Source: Ruminococcus sp. UBA7013 (GTDB taxonomy: Bacteria; Bacillota; Clostridia; Oscillospirales; Ruminococcaceae). Taken from it: a stretch of DNA of 15,746 bases. Location of the stretch: assembly GCA_002449585.1 (NCBI GenBank), contig DJXD01000033.1, forward strand, positions 1-15,746, read 5' to 3'. The position numbers were made by a program, and so were the translations under genes. The notes below the pieces were generated by a model. That model was not told the DNA's origin. It did not search any database and saw only the letters and a list, made by a program, of their open reading frames with translations. This document shows, in pieces, positions 7,689 through 14,396 of this stretch (positions within the stretch are counted from its first letter, which is position 1; every line of letters starts with the position of its first letter).

Positions 7689-8570
7689 TTACCAGACAAA
7701 ATCTGAAATTTGTGCGCCATTTCCAGCACCAACTGCGGCACTATAGGCCAGAATGATAGATGCATCAATTGCATCAATAAAGCCATCGCCATTGACATCA
7801 GCGGCATCATTAAAATCATGCACAACAGGGAAAGTAATTCCAGCGGCATGGCTTGCGGAATAGGTCAGAATCATACTTGCATCAGAAGCATTTACACCAT
7901 GAGAACCATCTGCATCTCCTAATCCTCTAGTTGGCTGGTATTGTGTGGGGAATACATACGGCTGGCTACCCTGATAAGAGCCTATCAAGAACATACTCCA
8001 GTAATACTCATAGTTATACAAATTTGCTAATTTACTCTCAGCATCTGGATCATCTTTCAAAGATTCTGCGATTCTGTCAAATTCTTCCTGCAATTCGGGG
8101 GTATTAGGACGATAAAAATAGCCAATACCAATATGTGTATATTTTTCCCCTAAAATATTTTTTCTATGCCCTGTCGAACCCATCCACTGCTCCACAGTAG
8201 AAACCGGATCAGCACGGCCGGCGGCGATATTTTCAGCAATAAGAGAATAACCAATATTAGCATCTTTGACAACACTAAAGCACATTGAACCTCCCGGACG
8301 AGTATGTGTAAAAGACTGTGTCAATTCTTCCGCCCGGATACAAGTCACTTCATTCAATTCGGGGAAAGTTTTCAACTCTGTCAAACCACGGGCAACACGT
8401 TCATTATTTACCATATTGACAACGATATCACAATATTCTTTGATCATTTTTTCCTCATCTGTCATAGTGCTTTCATCATGCAGATTTACCGCTCCGGCGG
8501 TCATAGCAGAAAAAGAAGAAACAGCCATACAAAAAGCCAATAATCCAGATAAAACATGTGTTCGTTTCAT
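7689..8570 (-). CDS. Secreted CAP-domain (SCP/PR-1) protein with C-terminal dockerin
   Basis: This 293-residue exported protein starts with a signal peptide (about 1-27, cleavage likely after TAGA). The CAP domain (about 45-200) shows NNERVARGL, FTHTRPGG (H89), AENIA (E113), VEQWMGSTGHRKNIL (E128, H135) and HIGIGYF. After a short linker a type I dockerin (about 218-278) carries two calcium-loop repeats, at 219-230 (D219, D221, D230) and 258-269 (D258, N260, D262, D266, D269), each followed by DASxILxYSA. In repeat 1, S223 takes the place of the usual Asp, so that loop may bind calcium less well. Dockerins bind cohesins, so the protein is likely docked on a cell-surface or extracellular complex. 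The role of CAP domains in bacteria is unsettled. The ATG (8570) follows AGAAGG. Confidence 0.94.
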   Translation of the reverse strand: MKRTHVLSGLLAFCMAVSSFSAMTAGAVNLHDESTMTDEEKMIKEYCDIVVNMVNNERVARGLTELKTFPELNEVTCIRAEELTQSFTHTRPGGSMCFSVVKDANIGYSLIAENIAAGRADPVSTVEQWMGSTGHRKNILGEKYTHIGIGYFYRPNTPELQEEFDRIAESLKDDPDAESKLANLYNYEYYWSMFLIGSYQGSQPYVFPTQYQPTRGLGDADGSHGVNASDASMILTYSASHAAGITFPVVHDFNDAADVNGDGFIDAIDASIILAYSAAVGAGNGAQISDFVW

Positions 8571-8609
8571 AAAAATGCCTTCTTTCTTTTATGATAATTC
8601 ACTACTTTC

Positions 8610-8638
8610 AGTATAACATCAAAAATCACGAAAGTCAA
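8610..8638 (-). promoter_or_regulatory. Promoter of the CAP/dockerin gene (sigma-A, extended -10)
   Basis: On the minus strand TTGACT (8633-8638), a 17-bp spacer and TATACT (8610-8615) carry TGT directly before the -10. Transcription would start near 8603, giving a leader of about 30 nt before the ATG at 8570. The element closely resembles the distal promoter upstream of the sortase operon (12360-12388). Confidence 0.82.
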
Positions 8639-8675
8639 TAGCATATTTGAAAACTTTTTGTTAATTTTATCTGAT

Positions 8676-9803
8676 TTATGGTACAGAAATATCCTCTGGA
8701 AGCGGTTCAGAGATGTCAACAATTTCCGGTTCTGGCGCAGGGGAATAAAGATATGTGAATTTAGGAGATTTCAAATCAAACTGATACCGGAAGGCATCTC
8801 CCCTCACTGTCATTTGTCCATCAATGATGACCTGCTTCACATAACCCCCATTGCCTAATATGAGCTGAATCCAGTTTTCTGGATTATCAGAAAGTGTAAT
8901 ATGATAGGCATTCTGAATAATATTTCTGACTTCTTCTATTGTAAAATACACCACATCTCCATAGTGCGGATCATATTGTGCATCATAATCACTGGAAACG
9001 CTTCTCAGATAGGGTAGATCCATATCAAAAATATCTCTGCTGTCAGCGGTCAGCCCTCCGCAGGAAGCACCAAACATGGTCATTGCATAATTGCCATTAT
9101 AATATAACGCTTCTCCCAGCACCGAAGCACACGCATCAATCACATTTTGTGGCGGATCAGGTTTTCCTTTCAGATCATGTGAATCATTATGATAATATTT
9201 AATATAGCTGTAAACCGCAACAGCCTGTGCTTTCAAAGCTTCTGTGCTGAATGAGCCGCCCATTTCTCTGTTGACGATTTCAGCCACTTGCTGAAGGGCA
9301 TTCCCTGGAACATCCTGAACCATAATCATTTCCGTTTCTGCTGTGCCGGTATTCATCAGCACTGTTCCCGGATAATAATGAAACAGAATATCCTGATAAT
9401 TCCAGCCGCCATAAATTGCATAAAAATTCGAGCCATTTTGACTTAATCCGACACAATGACCCCAGCCGTAAGTAGAGAAGGCAAAACTGCCTTCCGGAAC
9501 GGCATCTGCACTCACAGCGGAGGGGGTTGGCGCATCTGATATCACAAGATCATTGCGGCTTTGATCTGAAACAAGAACCGCCTTTTTATTTTCTGGATTT
9601 TCAACAGTATGATAAGCAATCAATGAAAAATCTTCATACTGATCCAATGTTTTTTTTGGCCGTATTTCTCTATTTTTATCTTTTTCTGTTCCAATCACCT
9701 GTACACGGCTGTGACTGGTTTCTGCTATGACAGGCAGAACAGCACAATGTGCGGCAGACAATACCACCGCACAGCAGACAGAAATGAATTTTCTCTTTTG
9801 CAT
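8676..9803 (-). CDS. Secreted SpoIID/LytB-like protein with circularly permuted motif order
   Basis: This 375-residue protein has an N-terminal signal peptide or anchor (about 1-28, ending near VIAET). SpoIID-family proteins are lytic transglycosylases acting on denuded peptidoglycan glycan strands. The domain core is seen at 186-200 (STEALKAQAVAVYSY, with Glu188 matching the catalytic glutamate), 242-252 (MFGASCGGLT), 264-269 (PYLRSV) and 333-350 (VRGDAFRYQFDLKSPKFT). The hallmark GHGVGMSQ-type block, normally at the C-terminus, instead comes first as GWGHCVGLSQ (113-122) with QDILFHYYPGTVL (137-149). A Pro/Glu-rich tail ends the protein. The ATG at 9803 follows AAGGAGG with a 7-bp gap; starting at 9869 would run into the preceding sortase gene. 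It is the third gene of the sortase operon. The peptidoglycan substrate is inferred from the family. Confidence 0.85.
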   Translation of the reverse strand: MQKRKFISVCCAVVLSAAHCAVLPVIAETSHSRVQVIGTEKDKNREIRPKKTLDQYEDFSLIAYHTVENPENKKAVLVSDQSRNDLVISDAPTPSAVSADAVPEGSFAFSTYGWGHCVGLSQNGSNFYAIYGGWNYQDILFHYYPGTVLMNTGTAETEMIMVQDVPGNALQQVAEIVNREMGGSFSTEALKAQAVAVYSYIKYYHNDSHDLKGKPDPPQNVIDACASVLGEALYYNGNYAMTMFGASCGGLTADSRDIFDMDLPYLRSVSSDYDAQYDPHYGDVVYFTIEEVRNIIQNAYHITLSDNPENWIQLILGNGGYVKQVIIDGQMTVRGDAFRYQFDLKSPKFTYLYSPAPEPEIVDISEPLPEDISVP

Positions 9804-9819
9804 TCTCCAGCCTCCTTGC

Positions 9820-10626
9820 TTAATTCTGGAAAGAATCTTTTGTTTCACCGGGGCGAAGCTTTCGGCCAATCACCAGAAACCGGGAATCATCTTCATCAGA
9901 ATAGCAAGTGGAAAGTGTGATAAATTTATCACCATATTGCAGATCTACGTTGTCAATTGGCGTGACACTTTTCTGTTTTGCAAAGCTGACATAGCTATCA
10001 AAATCAGATTCTAACGGAAACCATTGATAATCCCAGTAACGCCATTCTGCATCTGCGCCGCCGTATGTGATCGGCAAAGCAAAAATCACATATGTGGCAT
10101 GTTCAAAATTAGAATATAATTCAATAAACTGGTTTTCTTTCCAGTAATTATAATCCTGCCGATATTTCCGGAGAGAGCCAAACATTTCATTATTGGCCAT
10201 ATTATGCCCGTACAGAATCAGATTATCTGACCAGCTTTCCTGACCAAATCCAAAATCATCACGAAAATCAAGAAAAACCGTTCCGGCACGATAGGGCTGA
10301 TGATTAAATCCGGTAGACAGATAGAACGCATTGTCCTCACACATCACAATAGGATTATCTACTTTTGTACCTGGTACAGTGATCCAGCCGATAGAATCGC
10401 CATTATACTGAAGCATTGATTTTGCTCGGCCTGTCATGCGGTTGGTTTTGCCGAAAGTGCCGGATACAACAGGAATATCTTTCATTTCCAATGCGGCAGA
10501 AGAAGTAGTTTCCTCCGCATAAGATACCGCTGTCTTTTCTGTATTCCACACGGCGGCACAATTCAGAAGCAATGCCGTGAGCAGTCCGACAGAAAACACT
10601 TTTTTTCCGATTCTTTTTAAAATCAT
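9820..10626 (-). CDS. srtB: Class B sortase, short form
   Basis: This 268-residue membrane-associated transpeptidase cleaves a sorting signal in exported proteins and joins them to the cell wall. The catalytic triad is visible: His141 in LYGHNM, Cys241 in ITLSTC and Arg249 in SRFLVIGR. The extended YGHNM...MFGSLRKY and TPIDN..LQYGDK..TLSTC pattern places it in class B. The N-terminus has a basic stretch and one hydrophobic segment (about 9-27); SYA-EE at 35-39 could be a signal peptidase site, so it may be released or anchored. The ATG (10626) follows GAGGT. It begins 23 bp after the other sortase and ends 16 bp before the SpoIID-like gene. No LPxTG-like substrate is encoded in this window, so its targets lie elsewhere. 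Confidence 0.94.
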   Translation of the reverse strand: MILKRIGKKVFSVGLLTALLLNCAAVWNTEKTAVSYAEETTSSAALEMKDIPVVSGTFGKTNRMTGRAKSMLQYNGDSIGWITVPGTKVDNPIVMCEDNAFYLSTGFNHQPYRAGTVFLDFRDDFGFGQESWSDNLILYGHNMANNEMFGSLRKYRQDYNYWKENQFIELYSNFEHATYVIFALPITYGGADAEWRYWDYQWFPLESDFDSYVSFAKQKSVTPIDNVDLQYGDKFITLSTCYSDEDDSRFLVIGRKLRPGETKDSFQN

Positions 10627-10649
10627 AAATGCTTACCTCATTTCTATAT

Positions 10650-11930
10650 TTATCCATAAGGAATGAATTCTGCATCCGGATCATAAGAATTCTTATGCCA
10701 TCTGTAATAACTATTTGACCATTTTACATTAGGATTTGCAATACTGGTACAGCCTTCATAGAGATCTTCATTTTCTCGGAGCAGACGGCCAAACACAACA
10801 AGACGACCATCACTAAATGTGCTATTACATGTGGATAATGTCAGCAACTGATCTCCATATCTGACATCTACATCTGTGAGCCGAATTGTCCTGCGCTTGA
10901 TTTCATTCACATAATCATAAAATTCTGTTTCATTCTCAAAATCCAGCGTATTCCAATAATCAAATCTAGTTTCTGTATCATCTTCAATATCTACAATAAT
11001 CATTCCGAATATTTTATATTGATATTTCATGAAATTAGATTCCAGTTCTATAATAGGATGCTCATCATAATATGTTTCATAATTGGTATAAAATTTCAGT
11101 GCGCCGAACATGGAATAATCATGCATATTATGCCCGTAGATAATTAAATTCTGAGAATTTTGGAACATGCGATGATACGTACCAGGGGCATCAGGATTTT
11201 CTGCCATATCATCAAAATGATTTCTGTAATCCATAAAAATAGATCCGGCACGGGCAGTTTCCAGATTAATATTTTTATCCAGATAATAAGCATTTCCATC
11301 CTCTGCATTTTTCCTCTGCAAAACCGGATGAGAAATTCTGTCTTCTCCGGGAATTTTAAGATAACCGATCACATCTCTGTTCAGAGAAAGAAGCCGTTCC
11401 GCACTGGGAAGCAGTTCATAAGATTCTTCCGGAACTTCTTCCGGATTTTCATTTGTTTCTTCCGGGAGTGTTTCCACCGGAAGAGGTGCGTCATCATGTA
11501 CCCGGATAGTATCATCAATTACAAGCTGATTCTGATGATTTTCCCAGAAATATTTTCCAATCAGACACATACAGATCACAAATACAGTAGAAGAAAACAG
11601 AAAGACCATTTTCCGAAGAACTTCAAAAATACTGTCTTTGGGCTGTGGGAACAGATCTGCAATTTTCTGAAAGATTGATTTTTTCTTTTTCTTTTTTTTC
11701 CGTTTTTTCTGCTTGGGAGCTGATGGCGGAGGGAGTTCTTCTGTTTTCTGTACAGGCGGCGGATTTTCGGGCGGAGGCGGAAGTTCCGGCACAGGTTCTG
11801 GAGGAGAGATAATAGGCTCTGGCTCTTTTCGCTTTGGTGATTCCGGCACAGGCGGTTTTTCTATTTTCTTCTCTGATGAATGCTGTACAGATTCCAGAAT
11901 CTTGAGAAGCTCTGCATCATTCTGATTCAT
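10650..11930 (-). CDS. srtB: Class B sortase with proline- and lysine-rich cytoplasmic extension
   Basis: This 426-residue protein is much longer than typical sortase B. Residues 1-84 are predicted to be cytoplasmic and disordered: a Pro/Glu-rich stretch (about 26-72, with repeated PPEP and PPPP) followed by an almost unbroken lysine/arginine run (about 74-85). A single membrane helix follows at about 108-127, then an acidic linker (138-170) and the catalytic domain with His267 (IYGHNM), Cys368 (LTLSTC) and Arg376 (GRLVVFGR). A 45-residue tail beyond the fold (about 382-426) is also unusual. I start at ATG 11930 because AGCAGG lies 7 bp upstream; a GTG at 11936 is too close to it. It is the first gene of the operon, followed by a second sortase and the SpoIID-like gene. 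Confidence 0.93.
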   Translation of the reverse strand: MNQNDAELLKILESVQHSSEKKIEKPPVPESPKRKEPEPIISPPEPVPELPPPPENPPPVQKTEELPPPSAPKQKKRKKKKKKKSIFQKIADLFPQPKDSIFEVLRKMVFLFSSTVFVICMCLIGKYFWENHQNQLVIDDTIRVHDDAPLPVETLPEETNENPEEVPEESYELLPSAERLLSLNRDVIGYLKIPGEDRISHPVLQRKNAEDGNAYYLDKNINLETARAGSIFMDYRNHFDDMAENPDAPGTYHRMFQNSQNLIIYGHNMHDYSMFGALKFYTNYETYYDEHPIIELESNFMKYQYKIFGMIIVDIEDDTETRFDYWNTLDFENETEFYDYVNEIKRRTIRLTDVDVRYGDQLLTLSTCNSTFSDGRLVVFGRLLRENEDLYEGCTSIANPNVKWSNSYYRWHKNSYDPDAEFIPYG

Positions 11931-11975
11931 GAACACGCCTGCTGTTCAGATTTGTAAAATTTATATCTTTCATTT

Positions 11976-12098
11976 TCAATTCTGTGCCGCCCCCTGCCGA
12001 TAATCTGTTATTCGCTTGCTAACAATTATGTCATGAAAAATATTTTCCTTCGCTGTTCGATGCGATTTTTCCGCATCTACTACAGATGGGAGTAACAC
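11976..12098 (-). CDS. Possible 40-codon small ORF before the first sortase gene
   Basis: A GTG-started frame of 40 codons ends in TGA at 11976-11978, 45 bp before the sortase start. GAGGT lies 9 nt upstream of the GTG. The predicted peptide is charged, with a soluble composition (VVDAEKSHRTAKENIF in its first half) and no membrane segment. Against it: a GTG start, several codons that look uncommon in the neighbouring genes (CGA, TCG, GGG), and overlap with an RNA hairpin. I do not recognise the peptide. It may be a chance frame. Confidence 0.22.
   Translation of the reverse strand: MLLPSVVDAEKSHRTAKENIFHDIIVSKRITDYRQGAAQN
12053..12085 (-). repeat. Stem-loop in the sortase operon leader
   Basis: Inner arms GATGCG (12059-12064) and CGCATC (12072-12077) are perfect with a 7-nt loop. 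Outer arms CTGT (12053-12056) and ACAG (12082-12085) continue the stem past an asymmetric internal loop. It is not followed by a T tract, so it is not a terminator. Confidence 0.55.
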
Positions 12099-12108
12099 GC
12101 CCCCTCTA

Positions 12109-12133
12109 CCTCATTTGCAGCAAACTCCTGAGG
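12109..12133 (-). repeat. Stem-loop in the sortase operon leader
   Basis: Arms CCTCA (12109-12113) and TGAGG (12129-12133) flank a second stem TTTG/CAAA (12114-12117 with 12121-12124), with four unpaired bases on one side. Together with the stem at 12053-12085 it suggests a folded leader RNA. Confidence 0.45.
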
Positions 12134-12158
12134 ATACTTTGTTATTATCTGCTATTTA

Positions 12159-12227
12159 TCATATCGCTCTTGTTACATCTTTTTGCTTTGCATGATGTGA
12201 TTCAGCAGACATTTTTTTGTACTTCAT
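12159..12227 (-). CDS. Possible 22-codon leader peptide
   Basis: An ATG frame of 22 codons starts about 13 nt after the transcript start predicted from the proximal promoter, with AAGGG five bases before the ATG. The peptide is basic and His-rich (begins MKYKKMSAESHH). Such a position is typical of leader peptides, but a frame this short can easily arise by chance and no regulatory amino-acid run is obvious. Confidence 0.2.
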   Translation of the reverse strand: MKYKKMSAESHHAKQKDVTRAI

Positions 12228-12246
12228 CGCCGCCCTTGATACGTTT

Positions 12247-12275
12247 ATCATATCATATTTTTATCAAAATGTCAA
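12247..12275 (-). promoter_or_regulatory. Proximal promoter of the sortase operon
   Basis: On the minus strand TTGACA (12270-12275), a 17-bp spacer and TATGAT (12247-12252) have TGA just before the -10. An A/T-rich stretch upstream (about 12276-12305) could act as an UP element. The predicted start is near 12240. Confidence 0.8.
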
Positions 12276-12359
12276 TCTGTTTTTTTTATAAATTAATATT
12301 ATTTTATATCTATCTGCTTTTGTCAATCTTTTATCGCTCCCGTTTTGATTTACTTATTT

Positions 12360-12388
12360 AGTATAACATAAGATTGCACAAATGTCAA
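12360..12388 (-). promoter_or_regulatory. Distal promoter of the sortase operon
   Basis: On the minus strand TTGACA (12383-12388), a 17-bp spacer and TATACT (12360-12365) carry TGT before the -10. It starts only three bases beyond the thiI stop codon. A further TTGACA (12321-12326) between the two promoters lacks a well-placed -10. Use of this promoter would give a leader of about 420 nt. No terminator is seen between thiI and this region, so read-through from thiI is also possible. Confidence 0.75.
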
Positions 12389-12390
12389 GC

Positions 12391-13569
12391 TTACAAATCC
12401 AGTCTGAAAATTTTCAATTCTGTGCCAGATACTGCTTTTTCAACCAGATCGGCAAAATTTCCTGCTTCCTGTGCATGTTCCACATCTTCCAGATGCGGCC
12501 TTATTTTCGGATGTCTGGGCGTGAAAACCGTACAGCAATCTTCATAAGGCTGAATAGAAATATCAAACGTATCAATTTTACGGGCAATTTCTATAATTTC
12601 TGTCTTATCCATACCGATCAGCGGACGGAATACCGGCATTTTGCACACGGCATCTGTGCAAACCATGGCTTGTAATGTCTGACTAGCAACCTGACCAACG
12701 CTTTCACCAGTGATCAATGCTAGTGCTTCTTCTTTTGCAGCAATCTGCTGAGCGATTTCCATCATCAGCCGGCGCATTAAAATCGTAAAATATTCTTCCG
12801 GACAGCGGCGTTTTAATTCTTCCTGAATTTCTGTGAATGGCACACAGTAAAATTTCATATCCCCACAGTAAGGTGTCATTTTCTGACAAAGTTCTTCTAC
12901 TTTCAATCTTGCTCTATCAGAAGTATACGGCGGACTGATAAAATGAATCGCTGAAACGGCAATTCCTCTTTTCGCCATCATATAACCTGCAACAGGGCTA
13001 TCAATGCCGCCCGATAAAAGCAATAATGCTTTTCCGCCGCTTCCTAATGGCAGACCCCCAGCACCTTTGATTTTATCAGCATGAATATAGGCATTTGTAT
13101 CACGAATTTCTACCGTTACTGTGATTTCCGGCTGATGTACATCAACATGCAGATCCGGAAACGCTTCACACAGAATGCCACCCAGTTCCCGGCAGATTTC
13201 AGGCGATTTCATAGGGAATTTCTTATCTGCTCGTTTTGCATCGACTTTAAAACTAGAAATATCTTCCAGCGTTTCTTTCAGATAAAGCAATGCTTTTTCC
13301 TGAATATCACTGAAATCTTTCTCACATACGCACGCCCGGCAAATGGCTGCAATTCCAAAAATTTTCTGCAATCGGGCAATCACTTCTTCGAGATCAATAC
13401 TTTCTTCCTGAGGAGCAATATAAATTGTCGACTGTGCAGATTGATACTGAAATTCTCCGAGCGGTTTCAATCTACGCTTGATATTCCGAAAAAGAACATC
13501 TTCAAAACTATATTTATTCTGGCCTTTGAGAGCCATTTCACCATATTTTACAAGAATGACTTCTTTCAT
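12391..13569 (-). CDS. thiI: tRNA 4-thiouridine sulfurtransferase ThiI (short form, no rhodanese domain)
   Basis: This 392-residue cytoplasmic enzyme adenylates U8 of tRNA and replaces its oxygen with sulfur, using sulfur from a cysteine desulfurase; in some bacteria ThiI also feeds thiazole synthesis. After an N-terminal ferredoxin-like and THUMP region (about 1-165) comes the PP-loop ATPase domain with SGGIDSPVA (186-194), GESVGQVASQT (288-298) and the C-terminal cysteines of YEDCCTVFTPRHPK (C345, C346). The rhodanese domain of E. coli ThiI is absent, as in many Firmicutes. The ATG overlaps the stop of the methyltransferase gene (ATGA, 13566-13569), with AAAGGA upstream inside that gene. 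With the cysteine desulfurase two genes upstream it forms a sulfur-transfer operon. Confidence 0.97.
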   Translation of the reverse strand: MKEVILVKYGEMALKGQNKYSFEDVLFRNIKRRLKPLGEFQYQSAQSTIYIAPQEESIDLEEVIARLQKIFGIAAICRACVCEKDFSDIQEKALLYLKETLEDISSFKVDAKRADKKFPMKSPEICRELGGILCEAFPDLHVDVHQPEITVTVEIRDTNAYIHADKIKGAGGLPLGSGGKALLLLSGGIDSPVAGYMMAKRGIAVSAIHFISPPYTSDRARLKVEELCQKMTPYCGDMKFYCVPFTEIQEELKRRCPEEYFTILMRRLMMEIAQQIAAKEEALALITGESVGQVASQTLQAMVCTDAVCKMPVFRPLIGMDKTEIIEIARKIDTFDISIQPYEDCCTVFTPRHPKIRPHLEDVEHAQEAGNFADLVEKAVSGTELKIFRLDL

Positions 13570-14381
13570 GATAAATTCCTTTCGTTCATGATTTTAGGTT
13601 TTAATTCTGCAATTGCGATATAATGCAGAATTTCAAATGATGGCGGTGCAATCTGATTTAACAATGCTACATGTTCAGATTCCCATGCAGAAATTTCTGT
13701 CTCTGATAAAGATGCACCAATTCCCCGACAGGATTTCATGCGGCCGTTCCAAGATTCCCGACTGAAAGAAATAGGAATGTCAAATTCTTCATGTGACAGC
13801 AAATCAAAATCATGCAGAACAGATTCTGATAGATAAACTGGCTTCCTGATTTCTCCTGCACCTGTCCAATGTGGATTATATTTTAAAACAAGCGTTTCAC
13901 TTGCGGCGGCAATTTCATCTTCCAGCGGAAGCCATTCCATCTGGAGAATACATAATTTCCCTTCTGGCTTCAAAATTCGTTTCAGAATCGGCATTAATGC
14001 AGGGGTATCAAAATACCAGAAGCATTGACAAGCAGTCACGGCATCAAAGCTATGATCCGGAAAATGTATTTCTTCCGCTGGCATGGTCTGAAAACAGATC
14101 TGCATGTGATGTTGCTCTGCTAATGCCTTTGCCTGTCTGATCTGATTTTCAGAAATATCAATACCTGTCCAATCTCCGCCATATGCATATAGATTCCTAG
14201 GGAGAACGCCTGTTCCTGTACCCAGATCAAGAATTTTCTGACCTTTCAGGCCGATCCCTCTTTTTAAAAGCATCTGATAGAATACAGGCGGATAAATATC
14301 CCGGAATTTTGCATAATCCTGTGAAGTTTTTCCCCAATCAAATGCATTTCCATGATCAATGGCAGGATGTTGTATTTTCAT
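13566..14381 (-). CDS. Class I SAM-dependent methyltransferase (UbiE-like), substrate unknown
   Basis: This 271-residue soluble protein has the Rossmann-like methyltransferase fold. Motif I is LDLGTGTG (51-58), the SAM-ribose acidic residue is likely Asp75 in GIDIS, and the later motifs are FDAVTACQCFWYFD (112-125) and LKPEGKLCILQ (137-147). The N-terminal AFDWGKTSQDYAKFRDIYP is the characteristic start of a group of clostridial methyltransferases with no known substrate. The ATG (14381) follows GAGGTG. The gene sits between the cysteine desulfurase (15 bp away) and thiI (4-bp overlap), so translation is coupled. That position makes a tRNA or sulfur-linked substrate possible, but nothing in the protein shows an RNA-binding domain. 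Confidence 0.87.
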   Translation of the reverse strand: MKIQHPAIDHGNAFDWGKTSQDYAKFRDIYPPVFYQMLLKRGIGLKGQKILDLGTGTGVLPRNLYAYGGDWTGIDISENQIRQAKALAEQHHMQICFQTMPAEEIHFPDHSFDAVTACQCFWYFDTPALMPILKRILKPEGKLCILQMEWLPLEDEIAAASETLVLKYNPHWTGAGEIRKPVYLSESVLHDFDLLSHEEFDIPISFSRESWNGRMKSCRGIGASLSETEISAWESEHVALLNQIAPPSFEILHYIAIAELKPKIMNERNLS

Positions 14382-14396
14382 AATAACACCTCGTTT

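Larger units (their letters stand above)
11931..12246 (-). other. Long gene-poor leader upstream of the sortase operon
   Basis: About 310 nt separate the proximal promoter start (near 12240) from the sortase ATG. No annotated-size gene is present. On the minus strand I see two stem-loops: 12109-12133 (CCTCA/TGAGG around TTTG/CAAA) and 12053-12085 (CTGT/ACAG around GATGCG/CGCATC), and a G-rich block at about 11986-11997. I could not match it to a riboswitch class I know, and found no hairpin followed by a T run. Two possible short ORFs lie inside and are listed separately. Confidence 0.5.

Noticed and set aside
9820..10626. A lipoprotein signal (LLNC) in the second sortase.
   Set aside because: Asn just before Cys does not fit a lipobox, and sortases are not known as lipoproteins.
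12086..12361. A 91-codon plus-strand frame with a hydrophobic product in the gene-poor region.
   Set aside because: No ribosome binding site precedes the ATG; the hydrophobicity comes from T-rich promoter DNA of the opposite strand.
11931..12390. Known structured RNAs in the sortase leader (lysine, TPP, cobalamin, c-di-GMP or fluoride riboswitch, T-box, RNase P, SRP RNA).
   Set aside because: Short resemblances (such as GGTAGAGG to the lysine class) were seen, but the remaining conserved blocks were not found for any class.
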